Below, one piece after another: positions 7,493 through 16,569 of a stretch of DNA of 27,372 nucleotides. Where the stretch lies: positions 1-27,372 of the forward strand of contig CAZVNS010000026.1 in NCBI GenBank assembly GCA_964628905.1, given 5' to 3'. The notes below the pieces were generated by a model. The model saw only the letters and a list, made by a program, of their open reading frames with translations. It was not told the DNA's origin and searched no databases. Source of the DNA: JAJPXC01 sp964628905 (GTDB taxonomy: Bacteria; Bacteroidota; Bacteroidia; Bacteroidales; Muribaculaceae). A program made the position numbers and the translations under genes. The stretch's first letter is position 1; the number at the start of each line of letters is the position of its first letter.

Positions 7493-8142
7493 TCCACGTC
7501 GACAATATCACGCGACACTATGGCACCCTGGAGGTGTTGAAGGGCATCACCCTCGACATCGCCCGGGGTGAACTTGTGTCGATAGTAGGCCCCAGCGGAG
7601 CCGGCAAAACCACCCTCTTGCAGATCATCGGTTCGCTCGACCGCCCCGACTCCGGCACTGTGACCTACGAGGGAGAAGGGGATGTCTTCAAGCTCAACGA
7701 TGCCCGCCTGGCGCGGTTCCGCAACCGCAATGTGGGCTTCGTGTTCCAGTTTCATCAGCTTCTGCCGGAGTTCTCGCTTTTGGAGAATGTGATGATGCCC
7801 GCTCTGATAGGTCACGCCTCGCGCTCCGAGGCCGAAGCCCGCGCCCGCCGTCTGCTCGACTACTTAGGCCTGTCGCAGCGCCTCGACCATCGCCCCAACC
7901 AGGTGTCGGGAGGCGAACGGCAACGTGCCGCCGTGGCCCGCGCCCTGGTCAATGAGCCAAAGGTACTCCTGGCCGACGAGCCTTCGGGAAGCCTCGATTC
8001 GGCCAACCGACGCGAGCTCCACACCCTTTTCAAACAGCTTAACCGGGAGATGGGGCAGACCATCGTCATCGTCACCCATGACGACACGTTCGCCGCCGAC
8101 TCCGACCGCATCATCACCCTCATAGATGGCAAAGTCAACTAA
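7489..8142 (+). CDS. LolD/FtsE-type ABC transporter ATPase
   Basis: The 217-residue protein is the ATPase of an ABC exporter in the LolD/MacB/FtsE group, which in Bacteroidota typically drives lipoprotein release or a similar efflux step at the inner membrane. Walker A is GPSGAGKT (about 34-41), the signature is SGGERQR (from 140), Walker B is VLLADEPSGSLD (about 158-169) and the switch is VIVTHD. The start is the ATG at 7489, overlapping the slyD stop; a TTG four codons upstream is possible but not needed. No permease gene is next to it, which is common for lone LolD genes. Its 3' end overlaps the next lipoprotein gene by 17 bases. Confidence 0.88.
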   Translation: MIHVDNITRHYGTLEVLKGITLDIARGELVSIVGPSGAGKTTLLQIIGSLDRPDSGTVTYEGEGDVFKLNDARLARFRNRNVGFVFQFHQLLPEFSLLENVMMPALIGHASRSEAEARARRLLDYLGLSQRLDHRPNQVSGGERQRAAVARALVNEPKVLLADEPSGSLDSANRRELHTLFKQLNREMGQTIVIVTHDDTFAADSDRIITLIDGKVN

Positions 8143-8785
8143 GATATACGCGATATTCATCACATTAGCCGTGCTGCTCGCGGGTTGTGCCGACCAGTCG
8201 GATCCCGGATTGCAGCAGGTCACGCTCTACGACGTGGTGGAGCTGGCGGCTAATGGCGACTCCGGCTCACAATTCACCCTCTATCATGGGGATACACCTA
8301 TCGCACTCACTTCCACAAGCCGTATAAGCGACAAGGTTGAGGTGGGCCAGAGCCTGTTGATAGCCTATATACCCGAGTCGGGGGAGGCATACACGCCCGG
8401 GCCCATCAACCTGCGTGGCGCCTACGCCATCACCAACTCGCAGCTCGTGGTGGAGGACGCTTCGGAGATAGCCGGATGGGATGGCGATCCGGTGTATCTG
8501 ATGAGCATATGGCGCGCCGGAGCCAAAATAAATGTGCGATGCAAGCTCCCCGTAAGCGAGTCGACACGGCGACTGGCCTTGGTGGCCGACGAGGCTACGA
8601 TGGGCGCAGCTGTGCCGCAACTCTACCTGGCGCATGACCTCCCCGACGATACCCCGACATTCGATGGGCAATACTATATATCATTCGACATCAGTGAGTT
8701 GGCGGAAAATCCAAACTACACCGGTGTCGATGTGCATGTCAACAACTCCAATCTTACCACCTCACTTTTCCATATCGAACTTTAA
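8126..8785 (+). CDS. NigD-like lipoprotein
   Basis: The 219-residue product has a strong lipobox (VLLAGC, Cys21), then ADQSDP, whose acidic residues shortly after the cysteine could favour surface display. The mature part is beta-rich: an N-terminal barrel-like stretch (to about residue 105) and a C-terminal sandwich (ISFDISELAENPNYTGVDVHV). This two-part layout matches the NigD-like lipoprotein family of Bacteroidota as I recall it, with function unknown. It begins inside the ABC ATPase gene (17-base overlap) and ends three bases before the mutS start codon, so all four rightward genes may share a transcript. Confidence 0.65.
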   Translation: MAKSTKIYAIFITLAVLLAGCADQSDPGLQQVTLYDVVELAANGDSGSQFTLYHGDTPIALTSTSRISDKVEVGQSLLIAYIPESGEAYTPGPINLRGAYAITNSQLVVEDASEIAGWDGDPVYLMSIWRAGAKINVRCKLPVSESTRRLALVADEATMGAAVPQLYLAHDLPDDTPTFDGQYYISFDISELAENPNYTGVDVHVNNSNLTTSLFHIEL

Positions 8786-8788
8786 ACC

Positions 8789-11407
8789 GTGGCAAAAAAA
8801 ATCGTTGAAACCCCGCTGATGAACCAGTATGTGGAGATGAAGCGCAAGCATCCCGACGCTGTGCTGCTCTTCCGCGTGGGCGACTTTTACGAGACTTTCT
8901 CCGACGACGCTATCACCACCTCCGAGATACTTGGCATCACGCTGACGCGACGCGCCAACGGTGCGGCGCAGTATGTGGAGCTGGCCGGATTTCCCCACCA
9001 TGCCCTCGACACCTACCTGCCCAAACTGGTGCGGGCCGGCAAGCGCGTGGCCATCTGCGAGCAGCTTGAGGATCCCAAACTCACCAAGAAGCTCGTAAAG
9101 CGCGGCATCACCGAGCTCGTAACTCCCGGTGTGTCAATCAACGACAACATACTCGACCGCGGTCAGAACAACTTCCTGGCCGCCCTCCATTTCGACCGCA
9201 GTGAGTTGGGTGTGGCCTTCCTCGACATCTCAACCGGCGAATTCCTCACCGCCCAGGGCAACGCCGACTATGTGGAGAAGCTGCTGAGCAACTTCGCCCC
9301 CAAGGAGGTGCTGATCGAGCGCGGCAACCGCGAGCGGCTTGCCGAAACCTTCGCCGGAAAATACATGGCCACACAGCTCGACGACTGGATTTTCACCGCC
9401 GACGCAGCCATGGAGCGATTGCTCAAGCAGTTTGAGACATCGTCGCTCAAGGGCTTCGGCATCGAGGGTATGCCCCAGGCCATCATAGCCTCCGGAGCCA
9501 TCCTTCACTACCTCGACCAGACAAGCCACACACAGATTGGCCACATCAATCGCCTGTCGCGCATCGAGGAGGACCGCTATGTGCGCCTCGACCGCTTCAC
9601 TATTCGCAATCTCGAGCTTCTCGCTCCGCTCGGAGAGGGTGGCAAGAGCTTGCTCGACGTCATCGACCACACGGTCAGCCCCATGGGCGCGCGCATGCTG
9701 CGCCGTTGGGTCACTTTCCCCCTCAAGGATCCCGCCGCGATCAACAAGCGCCTCGACGCCGTCGAGCAATTCCTGCGCGACACCGAGGCCCGCACTGCCA
9801 TCCGCGAGCAGCTGTCGACTATCGGTGATCTCCAGCGACTTATCTCGAAGGCGGCTGTAGGGCGCATCACACCCCGCGAAGTGGTGCAAATCAAGGTAGC
9901 CCTCTCGGCCATCGACCCCATAAAGCGCATCTGCCTACGCTCCCCCCAGGAGAGTCTGCGCGACATCGGTCAGCAGCTCAACCCCTGCGCGCTGATACGC
10001 GACCGCATCGAGGCTCAGATTGAGCCCGACGCTCCATCACAGCTCGACAAGGCCCCTGTGATACGTCGCGGCGTCAACGAGGAGCTCGACCAGTTGCGCG
10101 ACATCGCTTACCAAGGGAAGGACTATCTGCTGCGCGTTCAGCAGCGCGAGATCGCTGAAACCGGCATCCCAAGCCTTAAGATAGGCTATAACAACGTGTT
10201 CGGTTACTATATTGAGGTGACCAACACGCACAAGGATAAGGTGCCACCGGAGTGGATACGCAAGCAGACCCTCGTCAACGCCGAACGCTATATCACTCAG
10301 GAACTTAAGGAGTATGAGGACAAGATACTCACGGCTCAGGAGCGCATATCGGTTCTCGAAGCACAGCTCTACTCCGACCTTGTGGCCCAACTTTGCCAAT
10401 ATGTGGCTACGATACAGCTTGATGCTCAATTACTTGCTCAGCTCGACTGCCTGGCATCGTTCACTATCGCCGCGATCGACAACCGCTACAACCGCCCGCA
10501 AGTCGACGACTCGCTGATGATCGATATCGTCGACGGCCGCCACCCCGTGATTGAGAAACAACTCCCTCCGGGCGAGCCATATATCGCCAACTCGGTGTCG
10601 CTCGACAATGAGTCGACGCAGGTGATGATGATCACCGGCCCTAATATGTCGGGTAAGTCGGCTCTGTTGCGACAGACTGCTCTGATAGTATTGATGGCGC
10701 AGATCGGTTCGTTTGTGCCGGCCACTTCGGCCCACATCGGCTATGTCGACAAGATTTTCACACGCGTGGGCGCCTCCGACAACATCTCCCTTGGCGAGTC
10801 GACATTCATGGTGGAGATGAACGAGGCCGCGTCGATACTCAACAACATGAGCCGCCGCTCACTGATACTCTTCGATGAGCTGGGGCGCGGCACCTCGACC
10901 TACGACGGCATCTCAATAGCCTGGTCGATAGTGGAATACATCCATGAATATGGCGATATCCACCCCAAAACCCTCTTCGCCACCCACTATCACGAGCTCA
11001 ACGACATGGAACGCACCTATCCACGCGTGGTCAACTTCAACGTGTCGGTTAAGGAGATTGACGGCAAGGTGGTGTTCTTGCGCAAGCTCGCCCCGGGTGG
11101 CTCGGAGCACTCGTTCGGTATACATGTGGCACGCCTTGCGGGCATGCCCAAGTCGATAGTCAACCGTGCTAATCAGGTGCTACACGACCTGGAGCGCAAC
11201 TCGGCTGCGCAACAACAGCCCGACAAAGCGGCAATATCCGCCCCCAGCGCTCCCGGCGACGGCGTGCAGTTGAGCTTCTTCCAGCTCGACGACCCGGTGC
11301 TGGAGCAGGTGCGCGACGAGATACTCCACCTCGACATCAACCGCCTCACTCCCATGGAGGCTCTAAACCGCCTCCACGACATCCGGCAGATTATCACCGG
11401 CAAATGA
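8789..11407 (+). CDS. mutS: DNA mismatch repair protein MutS
   Basis: The 872-residue protein recognises base mismatches and small loops and starts methyl-independent repair with MutL. The mismatch-reading motif GDFYE is at residues 31-35, the P-loop GPNMSGKS at 617-624, Walker B LILFDELGRGTS near 692-703, and ATHYHEL follows. The C terminus has the usual helix-turn-helix dimer region ending in HDIRQIITGK. Length is normal for the family. The start codon is GTG, three bases after the lipoprotein stop; no better ATG keeps the conserved N terminus. The 3' end overlaps the convergent ribF gene by 14 bases, leaving no room for a terminator. Confidence 0.97.
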   Translation: MAKKIVETPLMNQYVEMKRKHPDAVLLFRVGDFYETFSDDAITTSEILGITLTRRANGAAQYVELAGFPHHALDTYLPKLVRAGKRVAICEQLEDPKLTKKLVKRGITELVTPGVSINDNILDRGQNNFLAALHFDRSELGVAFLDISTGEFLTAQGNADYVEKLLSNFAPKEVLIERGNRERLAETFAGKYMATQLDDWIFTADAAMERLLKQFETSSLKGFGIEGMPQAIIASGAILHYLDQTSHTQIGHINRLSRIEEDRYVRLDRFTIRNLELLAPLGEGGKSLLDVIDHTVSPMGARMLRRWVTFPLKDPAAINKRLDAVEQFLRDTEARTAIREQLSTIGDLQRLISKAAVGRITPREVVQIKVALSAIDPIKRICLRSPQESLRDIGQQLNPCALIRDRIEAQIEPDAPSQLDKAPVIRRGVNEELDQLRDIAYQGKDYLLRVQQREIAETGIPSLKIGYNNVFGYYIEVTNTHKDKVPPEWIRKQTLVNAERYITQELKEYEDKILTAQERISVLEAQLYSDLVAQLCQYVATIQLDAQLLAQLDCLASFTIAAIDNRYNRPQVDDSLMIDIVDGRHPVIEKQLPPGEPYIANSVSLDNESTQVMMITGPNMSGKSALLRQTALIVLMAQIGSFVPATSAHIGYVDKIFTRVGASDNISLGESTFMVEMNEAASILNNMSRRSLILFDELGRGTSTYDGISIAWSIVEYIHEYGDIHPKTLFATHYHELNDMERTYPRVVNFNVSVKEIDGKVVFLRKLAPGGSEHSFGIHVARLAGMPKSIVNRANQVLHDLERNSAAQQQPDKAAISAPSAPGDGVQLSFFQLDDPVLEQVRDEILHLDINRLTPMEALNRLHDIRQIITGK

Positions 11408-12296
11408 TGCCCTTGGTGGCCTCGGCGTCGAGGGTGAGCTGGGTGCGTAGGGCGTCGAGCGTGGGGAAGCGGCGCTCCGAGCGTAGGCGATTTATGAGCT
11501 GGAGCGACAATTGTTGTCCGTACAGAATTCGTTGAAAATCAATGATGTGGGCTTCGATGCTCATCTTTGAGTCAGTGCCGTCCACTGTTGGGCGATGGCC
11601 GATGTTGACCATCACCGGGTGGCGTTCTCCTGTCACGTCGACATAGCCGGCATAGACACCGGCGGCGGGTATGAGCTTGAGCGGTGACTCCACCTCGATG
11701 TTAGCCGTGGGGAAACCGATGGTGCGTCCCAACGCCCGGCCATGGGTCACTGTGCCGCTCAGCGGGTAGGGATGGCCAAGCAGGGCGGTGGCGGCGCTCA
11801 TGTCGCCGGCGGCAATGAGTGAGCGCACGGTCGATGAGCACACGGCGCCGATGTCGCCGAGCTGCAATTCATCCTCCCTAATAAATTTGATGCCCAGATG
11901 ATTGGCAATCGGCAGCAGTTCGTCATAGCCCTTGCGGTCGCTGCCGATATGGTTGTTGAAGCCTAAGAGCAATGCTGCGGCGCCATAGTCGTCGCGAAGC
12001 ATCGTCAAGAATTGCTCGGCGGTGAGCGAGCGCAGACGCTCGGTGAAGTCGAGCACTATCACGCGGCCGACTTGCTGCTCAAGCAGAGCGCGCCGCTCGT
12101 CGATGGTGGTGAGCTGCCGGGGACAGCGCGCGGGGTCGATCAGCGACAGTGGGTGTTGGCCGAACGTCACCACGGCAGGCTCCATACCAGCCTTCGCAGC
12201 CTCATCCCCAAGTTGTTGCAACAGCATGCGATGGCCGCGGTGCACACCGTCGAAGGTGCCCACTGTCATCATCAGTCGCTGTCTGCTCTCGTCCAT
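11394..12296 (-). CDS. ribF: Bifunctional riboflavin kinase / FAD synthetase
   Basis: The 300-residue enzyme phosphorylates riboflavin to FMN and adenylylates FMN to FAD. The N-terminal nucleotidyltransferase domain has TVGTFDGVHRGH, including the HxGH-type GVHRGH site. The C-terminal kinase domain starts near residue 180 with GTVTHGRALGRTIGFPTAN, and VNIGHRPTVDG continues the substrate site. Length and order are typical. It is the last gene of the aroQ operon, one base after the HAD gene, and runs into mutS from the opposite direction with a 14-base overlap. Confidence 0.95.
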   Translation of the reverse strand: MDESRQRLMMTVGTFDGVHRGHRMLLQQLGDEAAKAGMEPAVVTFGQHPLSLIDPARCPRQLTTIDERRALLEQQVGRVIVLDFTERLRSLTAEQFLTMLRDDYGAAALLLGFNNHIGSDRKGYDELLPIANHLGIKFIREDELQLGDIGAVCSSTVRSLIAAGDMSAATALLGHPYPLSGTVTHGRALGRTIGFPTANIEVESPLKLIPAAGVYAGYVDVTGERHPVMVNIGHRPTVDGTDSKMSIEAHIIDFQRILYGQQLSLQLINRLRSERRFPTLDALRTQLTLDAEATKGIICR

Positions 12297-12297
12297 A

Positions 12298-12912
12298 TTA
12301 TTCGTGGTAGTTGGCTATGATTTTGGCGAACTCATCGCCGGGTTTGACCAGGGCTGTGAGGAAGCCGAGTTGGGCGGCGGCGTCGAGGTTGGCCTGCGAG
12401 TCGTCGAGGAAGAGGGTTTCCTCTGGCTTGATGCCAAGCTTGTCGATGGCGTAGCGGAAGATCTGCTCATCGGGCTTCATCGACTTGGCTTCAAACGATG
12501 TGACCATGCCGTCGAAATAGTCCTCGCGCCGGAGCCCCTCCTTGCGGAATTCGCGCTCGATTTTGCCATCCCACATGATAGGGTTGGTGTTTGACAGCAG
12601 ATATATCTTGTGGGTTTTGCGCAGCTCGCGGAGCTCACGCAGACGGTGCTCGGGTATGCCCACCAGGAACTGGAAGAATGCCTGGTCAATCTCCTCGTCG
12701 GTTACCCCCTTGGGGAGGTAGCTGTGGAGGGTGTCGCGAAACTCCTGGGCCGTGATTTCGCCACTCTCGATCATCATGAACGGCCCCTTCTGGGCGTAGT
12801 CGCCGAGAAACTCCTCGGGGTGGGCCATGCCTAAGGCGCGGTAGGCCTCGACGCAGCGTTGCCGCTCGATGTCCATGATCACGCCGCCCAGATCGAATAG
12901 CAGATTTTTCAT
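12298..12912 (-). CDS. HAD-family phosphatase, subfamily IA
   Basis: The 204-residue protein is a haloacid-dehalogenase-type hydrolase, probably a small-molecule sugar phosphatase. Motif I is LLFDLGGVIMDI, with glycine where many HADs have a second aspartate; this form is normal in the YihX-like group. Motif II is LLSNTNP, motif III is AKSMKPDEQIF and motif IV is TLFLDDSQANLDAA. A helical cap lies between motifs I and II. The closest match by motif is the glucose-1-phosphate phosphatase group, but the substrate is not certain. It overlaps the methyltransferase gene by four bases (coupled start). Confidence 0.88.
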   Translation of the reverse strand: MKNLLFDLGGVIMDIERQRCVEAYRALGMAHPEEFLGDYAQKGPFMMIESGEITAQEFRDTLHSYLPKGVTDEEIDQAFFQFLVGIPEHRLRELRELRKTHKIYLLSNTNPIMWDGKIEREFRKEGLRREDYFDGMVTSFEAKSMKPDEQIFRYAIDKLGIKPEETLFLDDSQANLDAAAQLGFLTALVKPGDEFAKIIANYHE

Positions 12913-13544
12913 AATACTCTTATCATTGTCAGTCCGTCGCGGATGGGGAGTATCACCACCTCCACCCGCGGGTCATGGGCTACAAAGTCGTTAAACTCGG
13001 CCACGCCGCGGGTCAGTGCGTCGTGGTTGGCTTCGAGGTCGGTCACCTTGCTGGCCCACAGGGTGTTGTCGGCCAGGATGAAGCCGCCGGGGCGCATCCT
13101 GGGCAGTATCAGCTCGTAGTAGCGCAGATAGTCGCGCTTGTTGGCATCGATCACGGCCATGTCCCACCCGGCGGGTAGCCGCGGTATGATCTCCAAAGCG
13201 TCGCCTATGTGGATGGTCACATGTCCTCCGGCGGGGTCGAGTTGGAGCTGCTCGCAGATGAGGTCCTCCATCTCGTCGTCGATGTCGATGGTGTGCACCT
13301 CGGCCTGAGGGTCGTCGAGCCCCTGGGCGATGCAGAGCGCCGAGTAGCCCACGTAGGTGCCAAGCTCAAGCACGCGGCGGGGGGCAATCATCTGTGTGAG
13401 CATCTTCAGCAGTCGTCCCTGCAGATGCCCCGAGCACATGTGGCCGTAGAGCAGCTCGGCGTGAGCCTTGCGATTGAGCTGTCGCAGATTGTCGGGCTCG
13501 GGGGAGATGTGCTCTAAGATGTAGGCTTCAAGCAGCTCGTCCAT
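12909..13544 (-). CDS. Class I O-methyltransferase, caffeoyl-CoA type
   Basis: The 211-residue protein should transfer a methyl group from S-adenosylmethionine to a hydroxyl of an unknown acceptor. The SAM site is VLELGTYVGYSALCIAQGL, with an acidic strand end (VHTIDID). The metal/catalytic region AVIDANKRDYLRYYE, followed by GGFILADNTLW, matches the catechol/caffeoyl-CoA O-methyltransferase family. In Bacteroidota such genes often lie beside housekeeping operons with no known substrate. It follows aroQ by six bases and overlaps the HAD gene, so it is in the same operon. Confidence 0.88.
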   Translation of the reverse strand: MDELLEAYILEHISPEPDNLRQLNRKAHAELLYGHMCSGHLQGRLLKMLTQMIAPRRVLELGTYVGYSALCIAQGLDDPQAEVHTIDIDDEMEDLICEQLQLDPAGGHVTIHIGDALEIIPRLPAGWDMAVIDANKRDYLRYYELILPRMRPGGFILADNTLWASKVTDLEANHDALTRGVAEFNDFVAHDPRVEVVILPIRDGLTMIRVL

Positions 13545-13550
13545 AGTATG

Positions 13551-13976
13551 TTACCGCAATATTGCCTCAACGCCCAGACGATAGCTGTCCATGCCGAAGC
13601 CGGCGATGATGCCGCGGCACACCGGGGTGAGCATCGAGTGATGACGTATGGGTTCGCGTGAGCTGATGTTGCTTATGTGCACTTCCACCACGGGGATCTT
13701 GACAGCCGAGATGGCGTCGGCGATGGCGAGCGATGTGTGGGTGTAGGCGCCGGCGTTGAGCACCACCCCGTCGTAGCTGCCATCGAGGCCCACGCGCTGT
13801 ATCATGTCGATCAGATTCCCCTCGTGGTTACTCTGATAGTACTCGATTTCCACCCCGGGGTATCGGCCGCGCAGACCCTCCAGATAGGCTTCCATCGACT
13901 CGTTGCCGTAAATTCCGGGCTCGCGCACCCCCAGCATGTTGAGGTTTGGCCCATTGATTATCAATATCTTGCTCAT
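13551..13976 (-). CDS. aroQ: Type II 3-dehydroquinate dehydratase
   Basis: The 141-residue cytosolic enzyme dehydrates 3-dehydroquinate to 3-dehydroshikimate in the shikimate pathway. The family signature is complete: IINGPNLNMLGVREPGIYG with the catalytic tyrosine, then YYQSNHEGNLID, NAGAYTHTS and VEVHISNISSREP with the catalytic histidine. Length is normal. It is the first gene of a four-gene leftward operon, preceded by a promoter at 13997-14030. Confidence 0.96.
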   Translation of the reverse strand: MSKILIINGPNLNMLGVREPGIYGNESMEAYLEGLRGRYPGVEIEYYQSNHEGNLIDMIQRVGLDGSYDGVVLNAGAYTHTSLAIADAISAVKIPVVEVHISNISSREPIRHHSMLTPVCRGIIAGFGMDSYRLGVEAILR

Positions 13977-13996
13977 ATCTCACAATTATTACCCCA

Positions 13997-14030
13997 CAAA
14001 GATAGCAAATTTTCCCCTATTCCCCGCAAA
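13997..14030 (-). promoter_or_regulatory. Promoter of the aroQ operon
   Basis: Read on the minus strand, TATCTTTG (13997-14004) is a perfect TAnnTTTG -7 box. A TTTG lies 22 bases upstream (14027-14030), slightly longer than the usual 19-21. The start codon is about 20 bases downstream, giving a very short leader. Confidence 0.6.
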
Positions 14031-14054
14031 GGCGCTGACGGAAGGGGAATGGAA

Positions 14055-14107
14055 GGGGGGCAAAGGCAGCGCGCTTGCCCCCCTCGGCCGCGCGCTGCGC
14101 TTGCCCC
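14055..14107. repeat. GC-rich overlapping inverted and direct repeats
   Basis: GGGGGGCAA (14055-14063) pairs with TTGCCCCCC (14075-14083), and GCAGCGCGC (14066-14074) pairs with GCGCGCTGC (14090-14098). The second pair's left arm is the loop of the first, so only one can form at a time. GCGCTTGCCCC occurs twice directly (14071-14081, 14097-14107). The block sits between the stop of the secreted glycosidase and the aroQ promoter. It may end transcription or be a dispersed intergenic repeat; no clear T-run follows it. Confidence 0.55.
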
Positions 14108-14129
14108 AGAAGGGGGTGGGGTTGGCAGG

Positions 14130-16538
14130 TCAGAGCTTGAGCTTGTAGGCGCGTGAGCCCTGGCGGACGATGTAGATTTGGCCTGGGGTGGGGTTGTCGA
14201 CGCGGATGCCCTGGAGGTTGTAGTACTCGATGGGGGCGTTGGGGTCGATGGCGCCCTGTCCGGGCTGCAGGGGGAGCTGCTCTACGGAGGAGTAGCCGTT
14301 GTAGCGGGTGGCGAGGTTGTCGATGGTGAGTGTGCCTTGGCCGGCGCCGCTCATCGACATTGCCAGTGAGTTGAGGGTTAGGGGATAGGTAGCGGGTGAT
14401 GTGGTGTCGAAGTAGTCGGCGATGTTGAATGTCAGCTCGTTGGGGGCTGAGGCTTTGATATCGTCGGCTTTGACGTTGACTGCGCGCTGTGTGCCGGGGG
14501 TGATGTTGAGTGTCAGGCTGGTGACGTCAACGCCGGTCGACTCCATGGTAAGTGTGATGGCGTCGGGGAGGCTCCACAGGCGTATGGGGGTGTTGGCGGT
14601 AAGGGTGAGGCGCGGGTTGCGGGTGGTGGTGATGTTGTAGTCGACCTTCAGTCCCTGCTCGGTGGCGCTAACGGCGGTGCCGGTGTCTCCGCCGGAGATC
14701 TTCCATGTTGATGCGTCAAGTCCTTGGGGTACGGCCATCTCCTTGTCGGTGGGGCACTCTACGGTGAGGAGGACGTTGCCTACGAAGTCGCCCACGGAGG
14801 CTGTTACGGTGGCTTCACCGTTGGTGATGCCTTTGACCTGGCCGAGCTGGTCGACTGAAGCCACGTCGGCGTTGTCAATTGCCCATGTCATTGCCTGAGG
14901 TGCGATGGGCATCATGTCGTTGCCCACCTTGGCGTAGGTGGTGATGGACCATGTGCGGATGTTGTCGAGGAGCATCTCGGTGGCTTCGAAGCTTACTTCC
15001 TGTGCCACTACGACGTTGACAGGCACCTGTGCGGTGAGGTTGCCGTAGGTGGCTGTAAGGGCGTGCAGGCCTGAGCCGTCGGTGATCACCGACTGGCCGT
15101 CGTCAGTGACGTGGCCCAGGGCTGCGGGGGCTGAGAGTGTGTAGCCTTTGATGTCCATGTCGATGAGCTGGCCGTAGCGGTTGTAGCCGTAGATCACGGG
15201 GGTGTAGATGCCGTATTGGGGCGACTCGACTGACCAGTCGGCGAAGCGAATCTCGGCGATTTCGCTGTCGGCGGGGGCCTGGAGCACTGCGAAGAGGCCT
15301 GAGCCCACGGCGCGCTCGCTGCCGTCGCTGGGGTTGTTGACGATGCCGGGCTTCTGGAGCCACATCATGGTTGAGCCGCCGCCGTCGAAGTTTAAGGCGT
15401 CGACGCAGCCCATGGCGGCCATCATCTCAGCGCCCTGGGGGTAGGAGCAGCCGGTGTTGGCTGAGGTTTTGCCGTCGACCACGCACCAGATCATGCGGGT
15501 GCGATCCTTGTCGTAGCCCACCATTGTGCGGGGGTATTCGCTGTCGCGCGAGTTGATGAAGCGGTTGGCGGTCATCACTGCCTCGCCGTTGCGGAGCAGT
15601 GTCACGTCGCCGCCCACAACCTCCTTGACGTCAGGGGCGAGGTTGTCGAATGTGGGGAGCTGCATGCCTATGTGGAGGGTGATTTCGTCTCCGACAGAGA
15701 GCTTCGACAGGTCGATTTGGGCCTCGGTGTTGGCTGCGAGCACGGCGCCGCCACGGGGTATGGGAGCGTGACCCGTGGTGTGCAATCCTTTGGTTACCAC
15801 AAGCTTCACGTCGGAGTTGATGCGCCATTCCTGACCGTCGGCCAGGGCGAGTGTCACTTCGTTCCAGCCGGCTGCTGAGCCGGTATACTTGCCGCGGTGC
15901 TCATTGTAGAGCACTACGTCCTCGGTGTCGCTATCAGAGTCGTTGCGGGAGTCGTCGCGACGAGCGTAGTTCACGCCGTAGAGTGTTGCTGATGAGCCGT
16001 CGGGGAGGGTCACGGTGTTGTTGAGCACGGTCTGGTCGCACCACATGCCCCAGTTGCGGTCCATGATCCAGGCGTCGACGTGGTTGTCGTGGTCCACGTT
16101 GTCGCTCAGGGCCATCTGTGAGCCGGTGCAGGCTGTCATGTTGGGGTAGCCGAGCATGCCGGGGGTTGATGCCCAGGTGATGAAGAAGTCACCGTTGATG
16201 GCTGCCAGGTATTGGTTGTTGGCGTCGGTATGGCGGCGGGCCACGGCGGTCATCTGCTCAGAGGTGTGGACTGAGTCGCACCCCAAATGCATGCGCAGGT
16301 CGAGGCCGCCGGCTTTAGCTTCGGCGATATTGATGTCGATCACGTCGACGTTGAAGTGCTTGGCCGAGCGAGTCTGCGACTGGTAATAGAGTTTCGAGTA
16401 ATACATGCCGGGCCCCGACTTGTAGTGGCTGATGGTGTCGACGTCGAACGCCTCACCACGCAGCGTGTGCACTGTTGAGCCCATCGCCGCGGGGATCGCG
16501 GACATCCCTATCGCGGCCGCTAAGAGTAGTTGTTTCAT
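14130..16538 (-). CDS. Secreted phosphodiester glycosidase (NAGPA) domain protein
   Basis: The 802-residue product has a signal peptide (cleavage near AAMG, residue 20). Residues about 100-430 form a phosphodiester glycosidase domain, the family of the enzyme that uncovers mannose-6-phosphate and of bacterial polymer-processing proteins. Visible motifs are AAINGDFF (about 111-118), VVDGKTSAN, DALNFDGGGSTMMW (about 380-393) and DGSERAVGSGLFAV. A bacterial Ig-like (BIG2-type) domain follows near 520-610 (MTWAIDNADVASVDQLGQVK, NGEATVTAS). The end, YNLQGIRVDNPTPGQIYIVR and a short basic tail, is the type of C-terminal module common on exported Bacteroidales proteins. It follows glnA by 31 bases with no promoter box between, so may be co-transcribed. 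The substrate is unknown. Confidence 0.85.
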   Translation of the reverse strand: MKQLLLAAAIGMSAIPAAMGSTVHTLRGEAFDVDTISHYKSGPGMYYSKLYYQSQTRSAKHFNVDVIDINIAEAKAGGLDLRMHLGCDSVHTSEQMTAVARRHTDANNQYLAAINGDFFITWASTPGMLGYPNMTACTGSQMALSDNVDHDNHVDAWIMDRNWGMWCDQTVLNNTVTLPDGSSATLYGVNYARRDDSRNDSDSDTEDVVLYNEHRGKYTGSAAGWNEVTLALADGQEWRINSDVKLVVTKGLHTTGHAPIPRGGAVLAANTEAQIDLSKLSVGDEITLHIGMQLPTFDNLAPDVKEVVGGDVTLLRNGEAVMTANRFINSRDSEYPRTMVGYDKDRTRMIWCVVDGKTSANTGCSYPQGAEMMAAMGCVDALNFDGGGSTMMWLQKPGIVNNPSDGSERAVGSGLFAVLQAPADSEIAEIRFADWSVESPQYGIYTPVIYGYNRYGQLIDMDIKGYTLSAPAALGHVTDDGQSVITDGSGLHALTATYGNLTAQVPVNVVVAQEVSFEATEMLLDNIRTWSITTYAKVGNDMMPIAPQAMTWAIDNADVASVDQLGQVKGITNGEATVTASVGDFVGNVLLTVECPTDKEMAVPQGLDASTWKISGGDTGTAVSATEQGLKVDYNITTTRNPRLTLTANTPIRLWSLPDAITLTMESTGVDVTSLTLNITPGTQRAVNVKADDIKASAPNELTFNIADYFDTTSPATYPLTLNSLAMSMSGAGQGTLTIDNLATRYNGYSSVEQLPLQPGQGAIDPNAPIEYYNLQGIRVDNPTPGQIYIVRQGSRAYKLKL

Positions 16539-16569
16539 GTTGGTTTATTATTAGTGCTTTGTTGAGTAT

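Noticed and set aside
7045..7815. Minus-strand frame of 256 codons across slyD and the ABC ATPase gene
   Set aside because: It runs opposite two clearly recognised genes joined by an ATGA overlap, and its product shows no domain.
9230..9889. Minus-strand frame of 219 codons inside mutS
   Set aside because: mutS is unmistakable on the plus strand here; the antisense frame has no recognisable motif.
12298..12912. HAD protein as an inactive enzyme because the second motif I aspartate is glycine
   Set aside because: The DxG form of motif I is normal in the YihX-like group, and motifs II-IV are intact.
13677..14156. Plus-strand frame of 159 codons over aroQ and the intergenic repeat
   Set aside because: It is antisense to aroQ, and its end runs through the GC-rich repeat block, giving a biased product.
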